From Prevotella sp. (GTDB lineage: Bacteria > Bacteroidota > Bacteroidia > Bacteroidales > Bacteroidaceae): 64,000 nucleotides of DNA. Below the pieces are notes generated by a model. The model saw only the letters and a list, made by a program, of their open reading frames with translations. It did no database searches and had not been told where the DNA came from. A program made the position numbers and the translations under genes. Every line of letters begins with the position of its first letter. The first letter of the stretch is position 1. This document shows, piece after piece, positions 33,373-41,361 of this stretch. Location: the NCBI GenBank assembly GCA_017475265.1, contig JAFVFY010000026.1:1-64000 (forward strand), given 5' to 3'.

Positions 33373-36261
33373 TTGAAAACGAAACGACAAGTGTGCGCTA
33401 TACCTAAAATTGTCTTGGAAAATCCGTATAGGATTCTTGGCGTGTATGCCAATTCGCCCAAAAAAGACATAGTTGCCAATAAAGGCAGGGCAACAGCCTT
33501 TCTTAGAGTGGGCAAAGCCGTAGAGTATCCTTTGGATTTGAAGGGCATCTTGCCACCTATCAGCAGAACTTTGGAAATGTTTGACAAGGCTGAGGCACAT
33601 TTGGCCATTGCTAAAGAGCAAATCAGCTATGCCCAATTCTGGTTCTTGAAGATGACACCTCTTGATGATGTGGCTTTCAATCATCTTGTGGCGGGTAAAA
33701 TAACAGATGCACTTAATATATGGGCAAAACAGCCTACCCTTTCTTCTCTTCAAAACAGAGCAATATGCCAAATACTATTGAACAACCTTTCAAGTGCATT
33801 TACATTGATTGAGATGTTATATGAGAGGTTTGGAGATGCGTATATAAATAAGGTGGATGCAAACTCTACTTTCAAGATGACAGGTACAGAGTTGCTTCAT
33901 CAATTCATTGACACCTTAGGTGCTGAGGTTGGAATGCAAAACCTCATTGATTGTACATTTGGAACGACAAGAGAATATATTAGCAGTCAGACCGTTGGTC
34001 CGCTCATCAGCAAGATTTCTGCTCAAATTGAAAGGGCAAAGAGAGTTGACCACAAAGATTCAAAAGCGCGTTTAGAAGCTGCGCGTAATCTTGTGCGCAA
34101 CACCAAGGAAAGCTTGAATCATCTGAAGCAAATATTGTCTGTCGACGATGCGCTGTACATTATGATTGCTGACAAGCTTGGGCTGGAGATTCTGCAATGT
34201 GGCATAGACTATTTCAACAATTCCAATGAAGAGGGAAGGCACGATACTGCAATGAAAGTGCAAAAGTATGCCCAAGGTGTCGTGGCCGGTGCTTTGGCGA
34301 AGCAGCGGTGCGATGAGAATGTCAAGATATTGCAGGAGCTGATTGACAAGCTCCCACCGAAAGAAGTGAAAGAAGAGCAGGAACACTTACAACAACTGAT
34401 TGCCATGTTCATGCTGCTTTCAGCTGATATGGACGACGTGTTGAAATTCTTGGATGACACAAGTGCAGACCTCGTCGGCATAAAGGAAAAACTGGGAAAT
34501 GTTCACGATTTCTACATTAAGCAGGCTACTCTTGTTGCACAAGTGGCTTTAAGTAAATCTATTGATGTGCTAAATGAAGTACAAGAACAAGAACTGCCCA
34601 AACTAAATGGCAATGAGAGAGAATCTGCAATTGAGATCGTAAGTCACGCTTTTGCAGCATCATGGAAATCAATGCTTTGGATTGAGTTGATTGACGCAGA
34701 CGAAGATTTTAAAACTAAAAGACTTACACCGAACAAAAAGAGTCTGAAGAAGATTCTTGATCAAGTTGATGCTTTCAAGGAGTATGATGCAGTTTCCCGA
34801 TTGTTTGGTGGAATGTTTTCTGTCTTTGAAGGATGTGCTAGAAATGTCAAAGTGGACAAGTACGTTTACTTCACGGAGAGCGAAATGTATGGCGTATGCA
34901 ATACTATCTTGACGTGTCAGAAATATATAAAGAAGTTCCCTCAAGGAAAGCATATTCACAATGTTCGTGAAAAACTCGCACTGCTTAAGGATGACCAGTC
35001 TTTCTCAAACGCCAAGACATTGAAAGACTTACAATCCTATCTAATAAACTATCCAAATGGAAGGCACAGCCAGGAAGTTAAGACTAAGATAAAGCGAATA
35101 GAGGAAGAGCAGAGGAAACAACGCGAAAAAGAGATACAAGAACTAATAGAGCAGATAAGTAGCTGTAGTACAATCTCCAGATGCCTTGTTGTTAGAGACA
35201 AATGCAAGAAATATAGCTCTGACTCTCTCAACAAAGAACTGGACAATAAGGCATTCTCTTTATGTAGCAGTTCTGACGACTACAAGCAGTATCTGTCTGC
35301 ATTTGGGGAAGCGGCACTTCATAAAACAGTGGCAGAAAGCATACTGAAGAGGAAAAAGTTGGTAAAAAAAGCTACAATTGCGATACTTTGGATTGTCTCT
35401 TCCATACTCTTGGGCAGCATCATTGTGTATGCAATTAAGGAAAGTGAGAGGCAGCAAGCTCAACGTATAGAGGCGAGAAATGCTCGCTTTGACCAGCTAA
35501 GTCTTTACATGGATGCCGACTCTTGTCTACGTTTTCTTGCAGACTACCCTGACTGCACAACTGAGATGCGGGACTCTGTACAGACGATGCTGCTTTCCGT
35601 AGTAGATAAAAATGCAGATGAGCTAATCGCAAGCAATCCATCGGAAGAAGAGCTTCTGGAGTTTTACTATAAATTCTTGAACATATCTGGCGTTGATACC
35701 AAAGATGCCGTTGAAAAAGTAAAGGCAAAATGGGATGAGATTGAACAAGAAAAGGAACGAGAGGAACAGCGCAGGGTCGAGGATCTGCAAAGAGCGCGTG
35801 AGAGGGAAGAACAAGAAAAATATGGTACCGATGCTAAAGCATGGGCCACGGCAAAGACAGAAAACACTATCGAGTCTTACAGAGAGTACCTGAAACGCTA
35901 TCCTAAAGGCAGTCATGTGGAAGAGGCCGACAAGTACATCATAGACCTGGAAGTGCAGAGCGTGATAAGCAGTGGAGACTATGGTTTGCTTCCTCCTTCA
36001 CAGAAGATATCGTATGGCACAGGCAGACGTAGCACAGTCAGCTTGACAAACAACAGCAGCCAGACAATAACCATAAGATATAGCGGCGTTAAGAGCATGA
36101 AGATCGTTTTGTCGTCAGGCGAAACAAGAAGCATCATCCTACCATCAAGTACTTACAAAGTGGTGGCAACTGCAACCGGTGTCAGGTCTTTCTATGGAAC
36201 AGAGGATTTGACCGGTGGCGACTATGAGTCTGTATATTACATTTCAACTTCAAGGTATTGA
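33373..36261 (+). CDS. J-domain-like membrane protein, paralogue 1 of the Hsp70 system
   Basis: 962 residues if the TTG at 33373 is used; GTG 33391 or TTG 33415 are alternatives and no ATG precedes the conserved start. Residues ~17-85 (NPYRILGVYANSPKKDIVAN, then AKEQISYAQFWF) follow the helix pattern of a J-domain, but the HPD tripeptide is absent (YPLD lies there). A long helical body follows, with YPxGxH-type TPR-like repeats (YPNGRHSQEV; YPKGSHVEEA), a transmembrane helix near 667-688, a charged coiled coil near 790-830 and a C-terminal beta-rich domain. It is probably a membrane-tethered partner for the Hsp70 encoded downstream. The stop TGA is 1 bp before the next ATG. Confidence 0.7.
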   Translation: MKTKRQVCAIPKIVLENPYRILGVYANSPKKDIVANKGRATAFLRVGKAVEYPLDLKGILPPISRTLEMFDKAEAHLAIAKEQISYAQFWFLKMTPLDDVAFNHLVAGKITDALNIWAKQPTLSSLQNRAICQILLNNLSSAFTLIEMLYERFGDAYINKVDANSTFKMTGTELLHQFIDTLGAEVGMQNLIDCTFGTTREYISSQTVGPLISKISAQIERAKRVDHKDSKARLEAARNLVRNTKESLNHLKQILSVDDALYIMIADKLGLEILQCGIDYFNNSNEEGRHDTAMKVQKYAQGVVAGALAKQRCDENVKILQELIDKLPPKEVKEEQEHLQQLIAMFMLLSADMDDVLKFLDDTSADLVGIKEKLGNVHDFYIKQATLVAQVALSKSIDVLNEVQEQELPKLNGNERESAIEIVSHAFAASWKSMLWIELIDADEDFKTKRLTPNKKSLKKILDQVDAFKEYDAVSRLFGGMFSVFEGCARNVKVDKYVYFTESEMYGVCNTILTCQKYIKKFPQGKHIHNVREKLALLKDDQSFSNAKTLKDLQSYLINYPNGRHSQEVKTKIKRIEEEQRKQREKEIQELIEQISSCSTISRCLVVRDKCKKYSSDSLNKELDNKAFSLCSSSDDYKQYLSAFGEAALHKTVAESILKRKKLVKKATIAILWIVSSILLGSIIVYAIKESERQQAQRIEARNARFDQLSLYMDADSCLRFLADYPDCTTEMRDSVQTMLLSVVDKNADELIASNPSEEELLEFYYKFLNISGVDTKDAVEKVKAKWDEIEQEKEREEQRRVEDLQRAREREEQEKYGTDAKAWATAKTENTIESYREYLKRYPKGSHVEEADKYIIDLEVQSVISSGDYGLLPPSQKISYGTGRRSTVSLTNNSSQTITIRYSGVKSMKIVLSSGETRSIILPSSTYKVVATATGVRSFYGTEDLTGGDYESVYYISTSRY

Positions 36262-36262
36262 T

Positions 36263-37957
36263 ATGAGAATAATCGCACATAATCCTTATCGCACGTTGGG
36301 TGTCTATGCCAACAGCACGAGGAGGGAGATAATAGCCAACAGGGGCAAAACGTCAGCATTCCTGAAGGTAGGGAAGGCTGTGGAGTTCCCGCTTGACCTT
36401 AATGGCATATTACCGCCGCTGCATCGAACTGTGGAAATGCTCGACGAGGCAGAGGCATGTCTTGCCATTGCCAAGGAGCAAATCAAGCACGCGCAGTTCT
36501 GGTTCTTGAAGATTACGCCCATTGACGAAATTGCCTTCAGCCATATTACATCAGGTGATATGGCTGGTGCAAAAGAAATATGGTCGAAACAGAATACCGT
36601 GTCATCGCTCCAAAATAGGCTGGTGTGCAGTCTCATTGAAAATAACGTCGGACAAGTTTTGCAGACAGCAGAGGCACTCTACACTGAGTTCGGTGATAGC
36701 TATATAAATAATGTGGATGCCAGCAGTACGCTCCAGATGACAGGAGCGGAACTGCTGCACCAGTTCATTGACACGCTTGGTGAGGAAGTGGGGATGCAGC
36801 GGTTGATGGGTCATCAGCTAGGTGCCGAGACAAAGGCGTATATCAGCAGTCAGATCGTCGCACCGCTCATCAGCAAGATTTCCGCAGAAGTAGAGAGGGC
36901 AAAGAAGGTTGACCATAAAGACCATGTAGCCCGAAAAGAAGCAGGGGAAAGGCTGATGGCTGCAACAAAGGAGTCATTGCAGCAGTTGAGAGGCGCACTG
37001 CCTACCAATGACTCGCAATATGTGATGATAGCTGACAAGCTGGGCTTGGAAATACTGCAATGCGGCATTGACTATTACAATAACTCTGAGGATTACGATG
37101 CCGCTCACAATGCAATGGCTTTGCAGAAATATGCCCAAACAGTTGTTGCTGGACAACTGGCTAAGGACAGATGCAAGGAGAATATCAAGATTCTGATAAA
37201 CATTATTGACAATCTGCCGCCAAGGGAAATTGCGGATGAGGATAGGGCTATTAAGGAAATCCTCAACCTCTACTCAAAGATGTCATTCTCCATAGAAAAT
37301 GCTGTTTCTATTCTAAATGAGTCGAAAGAATTTTTGCAAAGAATTAAGAATAAACTTGGAGCTAAAGACTCTCGCTATTTGCGAATTTCAACGGTGGTAG
37401 CCAGTGAAGCCCTTCGCAGAGTTGTAACGGATGTCAATTCATCACAGAGACTATATGCATCAGAAGCAGAAGTGGATGTGTTAGGCCTTTCTTACGGCTT
37501 AACATCAGAGCAGAGGTGGAAAAATGCGTCCAAGATGAGAAAAGTAATAAACGATGCATGGGACACCTTTAAGATTATAGACGGCTTTGATTTGGAAGCG
37601 GAATTTAAAAGGCACTACTACAAGAACCGCGAAATAATCAGGTCGATGTGTAATAACTTAGGCATTTCTACAAGTAGAAATAGGAGTAATACTGATGCTG
37701 GAGGGAACCGATGGATAGATCCTTTGAACCCATCTTGTGGGAATAGGAGTAATTTGGACGCTGGAGAAAACCGATGGATAGATCCTTTGAACCCATCTTC
37801 TAATGATAATGATTCTATATGGTGGCTCGCTTCTATTGTGTGCTGCTTAGTTGGATTGCTCATAGGAAATGCTATAGGAGAGTGGCTGGGGGCACTTGTT
37901 GGAGGTTACTTTGGTTTTTGTTTACCTTGGAAATATAAAGAAGTTTCAGAAAGATGA
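36263..37957 (+). CDS. J-domain-like membrane protein, paralogue 2
   Basis: 564 residues from ATG 36263, one base after the previous stop. Its first ~320 residues are clearly paralogous to the preceding protein (NPYRTLGVYANSTRREIIAN; GILPPLHRTVEMLDEAEACL; AQFWFLKITP; MTGAELLHQFIDTLGEEVGMQ). The C-terminal half differs: residues 473-514 are an exact-frame tandem duplication of a 21-residue unit (NRWIDPLNPS core), then a glycine-rich transmembrane hairpin (IVCCLVGLLIGNAIGEW, LGALVGGYFGF). Without the HPD motif, classic ATPase stimulation of Hsp70 is uncertain. It overlaps the next gene by 4 bp (ATGA), strongly implying one transcript and coupled translation. Confidence 0.7.
   Translation: MRIIAHNPYRTLGVYANSTRREIIANRGKTSAFLKVGKAVEFPLDLNGILPPLHRTVEMLDEAEACLAIAKEQIKHAQFWFLKITPIDEIAFSHITSGDMAGAKEIWSKQNTVSSLQNRLVCSLIENNVGQVLQTAEALYTEFGDSYINNVDASSTLQMTGAELLHQFIDTLGEEVGMQRLMGHQLGAETKAYISSQIVAPLISKISAEVERAKKVDHKDHVARKEAGERLMAATKESLQQLRGALPTNDSQYVMIADKLGLEILQCGIDYYNNSEDYDAAHNAMALQKYAQTVVAGQLAKDRCKENIKILINIIDNLPPREIADEDRAIKEILNLYSKMSFSIENAVSILNESKEFLQRIKNKLGAKDSRYLRISTVVASEALRRVVTDVNSSQRLYASEAEVDVLGLSYGLTSEQRWKNASKMRKVINDAWDTFKIIDGFDLEAEFKRHYYKNREIIRSMCNNLGISTSRNRSNTDAGGNRWIDPLNPSCGNRSNLDAGENRWIDPLNPSSNDNDSIWWLASIVCCLVGLLIGNAIGEWLGALVGGYFGFCLPWKYKEVSER
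37679..37804 (+). repeat. Two 63-bp tandem units inside the second J-like gene
   Basis: Units at 37679-37741 and 37742-37804 differ at only a few bases and keep the frame, giving two 21-residue copies just before the membrane hairpin. Confidence 0.9.
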
Positions 37958-38838
37958 AGAAGTTATTGTTTTTATGTGTGCTCATTTTTTTTGCAATAAA
38001 TGTAAAAAGTAATGACTCTTTGATGATATTGTCTCTTCAAAGAGAAGTGAGTAATTTGAAGTCAGCGATTTCAAACCTTCGACAGGAGGATGCGAAACTA
38101 CGTGCATCGTATCAGAAGCAAATGGCGGACTTCGATAGCCTGCGGGTAGTTCAAGACCGGCAGGGTGAGGTGGTCGAGAAATTGGCGCAGAAGGTGGGTG
38201 CTGGCCTGACTGAGGCGAACAAGAAAATTGATGACAACACGGGCATGTTGTCCGACAGCATAAAAGTCCGTACATGGCTGGGGCTGCTTGTCATTCTGTT
38301 CGCTATAATACTGCTTGCCCTCGCCTATGTCATTCTTCGGAAGAGAATCAACAAAGACTCTTCTTCCATTAATAAGATTAGGACTGCACAAGAGAGCTTG
38401 AAAGCTGCACAGAAAGCTATGCAAGAAGAATCTGTCAAACTTGACAACAAGTTGATAGAACTGTTGGATAAGCAAGTCGTTACTCAACCAGAAGGTAGTG
38501 GTACCGTCCAACCTGACCACTCTCTTGCTCTGAAGGTCGCTGATGAGATTGTCAGAATTGAGACTAATCTTTCACGTATGGATGAATCTGTGAAAGGCTA
38601 TAAACAATTAAAGAAAGCTGTAGAAAGAATCAGAACTAATTTCCTGGCTAATGGTTATGAGATAGTAGAGATGTTGGGAAAGCCTTATAATGAGGGAATG
38701 AAAGTTGTGGCAAACTTTGTCTCTGATGACACATTGGCTGAGGGAGAACAAAAGATAACAGGAATCATTAAACCACAAATCAACTATAAAGGCAAGATGA
38801 TTCAATCTGCACAAATAACAGTAAGTCAAAATCTATAA
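37954..38838 (+). CDS. Membrane-anchored coiled-coil protein with GrpE-like C-terminus
   Basis: 294 residues. An N-terminal signal-like segment (LLFLCVLIFFAINVKS) leads to a coiled coil (~25-75), a transmembrane helix at ~107-131 (LGLLVILFAIILLALAYVIL), a second coiled coil (~133-175) and a C-terminal domain (~225-294). That last part follows the GrpE beta domain: NGYEIVEMLGKPYNEGMKV, then ITGIIKPQINYKGKMI, QSAQITVSQ, comparable to the GrpE order Gly-x-x-x-I, FDP, HEA, GY, LRPA-V-V. I infer a membrane-fixed nucleotide-exchange factor for the next gene's Hsp70. If the signal peptide is cleaved, the GrpE-like part faces the cytoplasm. Start overlaps the previous stop by 4 bp. Confidence 0.6.
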   Translation: MKKLLFLCVLIFFAINVKSNDSLMILSLQREVSNLKSAISNLRQEDAKLRASYQKQMADFDSLRVVQDRQGEVVEKLAQKVGAGLTEANKKIDDNTGMLSDSIKVRTWLGLLVILFAIILLALAYVILRKRINKDSSSINKIRTAQESLKAAQKAMQEESVKLDNKLIELLDKQVVTQPEGSGTVQPDHSLALKVADEIVRIETNLSRMDESVKGYKQLKKAVERIRTNFLANGYEIVEMLGKPYNEGMKVVANFVSDDTLAEGEQKITGIIKPQINYKGKMIQSAQITVSQNL

Positions 38839-38852
38839 AATATTCAAACAAT

Positions 38853-41354
38853 ATGGCACGAATTAAAATTGACTATGGCATTGACTTGGGTACAACGAAC
38901 TCGTCAATTTGCCGAATGGAAAAGGGTGAACCCGTAGTTATTAAGACTGACACACTAAAGGACACCTTGCCCTCATGTGTATCTATCAACAAGAAAGGTA
39001 GTATCAAAGTAGGCGATGGCGCTTATAATACGATGAAAAGTGATAAGCGTCGTGCAACCAAAAGTTGGAAGGCAGAAGCTTCAAACACGTATATAGAGTT
39101 CAAACGTACCATGGGAACAGACACCAAGTATGTCTGCTCTAATATTGGACGTGAATACTCCTCAGAGGAACTATCTTCTGAAGTGTTGAAGACGTTGAAA
39201 TCTTTCGTTACTGACGAGGTGTTCCGTTCTGTAGTGATTACTGTTCCTGCAAAATTTACGGTTGGCCAAAAAACAGCGACTATTGAGGCTGCAAAAATGG
39301 CAGGCTTTGATCATTGCGAATTGTTACAGGAGCCTATTGCTGCTTCGTTTGCATACGGTCTGTCTTCTGAACAGAAGAATGGTATTTGGATGGTATTCGA
39401 TTTTGGTGGCGGCACTTTTGATGCCGCATTGCTGAGAGTGGAAGATGGCATCATGCAAGTGTTTGACACGGCTGGTGATAACTATTTAGGTGGCAAGGAT
39501 CTTGACGCTGCTATCGTGGAGAATATCATTATTCCCTATCTGAAGGAGAACTATTCTATAGACGGAATCCTTGCAGACAAGGAGAAGAACACAGTGCTTC
39601 GTGATGCTATGAAGACATACGCAGAGGATGTGAAGAATCAACTATCGTTTAAGAATAGCGAAGATATTATTTCCAATCTTGGTGAACTTGGTGAAGACGA
39701 GGATGGTGAAGAAATAGAACTTGATTTGACTGTTACCCAACAACAGGTGTTCGATGCTATGCGTCCAGTTTTTCAAAAGGCTGTTGATGTGTGCAAGGAG
39801 TTGATGAAGCGAAACAATCTGAAGGAATCAGATCTTAACAAACTGATTCTGGTGGGTGGTCCAACACATTCGCCTCTAATTCGTCAGATGCTGAGAGATC
39901 AGATAACGCCCAATGTAGATACAAGCATCGACCCAATGACAGCCGTTGCTACTGGTGCAGCCCTATATGCATCTACCAAAGACGCAGATGTAAAGGAAAG
40001 TGACATCGAAGTTGGAACCATCAAACTTGATATTGGTTATGAATCAACTTCTGTAGAACAGACGGAGTGGGTCAGCGTGAAACTTGACAAAGCAGGTTCT
40101 GGCTCATCTTGTCCTGCCAAGGTACTGGTTGAATTGGTTCGTGGTGATAATGCCTGGTCGAGCGGAAAAACGGAGATTGACGGGATGGGCAACGTAATTG
40201 AAGCCAATCTGATTGAAGGAAAACCAAATGCTTTCAGTGTGGTATGCTATAACGAGAAAGGAGACCAACTGCCTTGTTTCCCTTCAGAGATTACAATTAT
40301 TCAAGGGTCAAAAGTTAGTTCTGCCCCTCTACCTTATAACATAGGTATTGCCAAATGGGACGACCATAAGGAAAAAGCCGTGTTTGTAGCGGCAACGGGA
40401 CTTGAAAAGAATAAACCCGTCCCTGCTGTTGGCGTTGTCAATGGACTATCAACATCCAAACAATTACGTCCAGGTTTGGCAAGCGACTTGTTGACTGTAC
40501 CGATCTATCAATGTGAGGATGCCCCAGAGGTAGGACGTACAGCAGCATTATACGAGTATGTGGCTGACGTAATAGTAACTGGTGAAGAAGTGGAATCACT
40601 GATTCCTGAGAATAGTCCTGTCGATATTACGCTGAAGGTGGACTCTTCTGCACAAATGACAATGGAAGTTTATTTCCCATCTATTGACTTTACCATAACG
40701 AAGCCCCTTGATACAAGTAAGAAACAGAGCATAAAAGAGGCTGAAAAGTTGATTCCCCAAATGATTCGTGATGGACAAAAGGATATCAATCGTTTAGCAG
40801 AATCTGGCATCAATACAGAGACCTTACAGAACGAATTGAACAGAGTTGAGGAAGAGGACAAGAATAGTCAGGAGAAGAAAGCTGTGCTCCAACATTTGAA
40901 AGAAGTTCTACGCAAGATAGAAGATGAGGACGCCAGCACAGAATGGGAACGTCTTGAAAAGGAAATCCGAGAGGAGTTTGATCGTTTGGAACGTGCAAAT
41001 GCTCAGTTGGGTAATGAAAAGAGTAGCCAACTCGTAAATCAGCTTCGTAATCAGACGGATCAAGTTATCCGTTCTAAGAACATATTGATGGGACGTGAGG
41101 TTTTGGAGCAGATAAACCATGTCTACTTCCAACTGACCATGATATATCAATGCATGGGGCTTATCCGTGACTGTAACAATACTTTCGGACGTTTCCGTTG
41201 GAAAGATTCCAACCGTGCGCGTCAACTTGTTAATCAGGGAATGTCTATTATGGCTAACAATCCAACCGTTGAGCAATTGCAACCAATAGCGGCTCAGTTA
41301 GTTGGTTTGATGCCTGATGATGAAGCAGGGAATAAAGGAGGATTCTTACACTAA
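38853..41354 (+). CDS. Hsp70 (DnaK-like) chaperone ATPase of the operon
   Basis: 833 residues. The actin-like nucleotide-binding domain is intact: phosphate-1 GIDLGTTNS (residues ~9-17), phosphate-2 FDFGGGTFDAALL (~181), LLQEPIAASFAYGL, and adenosine loop LILVGGPTHSPLIRQML (~332). The C-terminal half departs from DnaK; a beta region (GSSCPAKVLVELVRGDN; PSIDFTITKPLDTS) replaces the canonical substrate domain, followed by long helices (~640-800). It is distinct from housekeeping DnaK in length and tail and has no EEVD-like end. The J-like genes, GrpE-like gene and kinase/AAA+ gene around it point to a dedicated chaperone machine. It starts 14 bp after the GrpE-like gene. Confidence 0.85.
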   Translation: MARIKIDYGIDLGTTNSSICRMEKGEPVVIKTDTLKDTLPSCVSINKKGSIKVGDGAYNTMKSDKRRATKSWKAEASNTYIEFKRTMGTDTKYVCSNIGREYSSEELSSEVLKTLKSFVTDEVFRSVVITVPAKFTVGQKTATIEAAKMAGFDHCELLQEPIAASFAYGLSSEQKNGIWMVFDFGGGTFDAALLRVEDGIMQVFDTAGDNYLGGKDLDAAIVENIIIPYLKENYSIDGILADKEKNTVLRDAMKTYAEDVKNQLSFKNSEDIISNLGELGEDEDGEEIELDLTVTQQQVFDAMRPVFQKAVDVCKELMKRNNLKESDLNKLILVGGPTHSPLIRQMLRDQITPNVDTSIDPMTAVATGAALYASTKDADVKESDIEVGTIKLDIGYESTSVEQTEWVSVKLDKAGSGSSCPAKVLVELVRGDNAWSSGKTEIDGMGNVIEANLIEGKPNAFSVVCYNEKGDQLPCFPSEITIIQGSKVSSAPLPYNIGIAKWDDHKEKAVFVAATGLEKNKPVPAVGVVNGLSTSKQLRPGLASDLLTVPIYQCEDAPEVGRTAALYEYVADVIVTGEEVESLIPENSPVDITLKVDSSAQMTMEVYFPSIDFTITKPLDTSKKQSIKEAEKLIPQMIRDGQKDINRLAESGINTETLQNELNRVEEEDKNSQEKKAVLQHLKEVLRKIEDEDASTEWERLEKEIREEFDRLERANAQLGNEKSSQLVNQLRNQTDQVIRSKNILMGREVLEQINHVYFQLTMIYQCMGLIRDCNNTFGRFRWKDSNRARQLVNQGMSIMANNPTVEQLQPIAAQLVGLMPDDEAGNKGGFLH

Positions 41355-41361
41355 ACAAAAA

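Noticed and set aside
33180..33608. 142-codon minus-strand frame ending in protein-like words
   Set aside because: Its first half is only the shadow of the J-like gene. The second half could be real coding debris but has no start of its own; kept as the rival reading of the leader.
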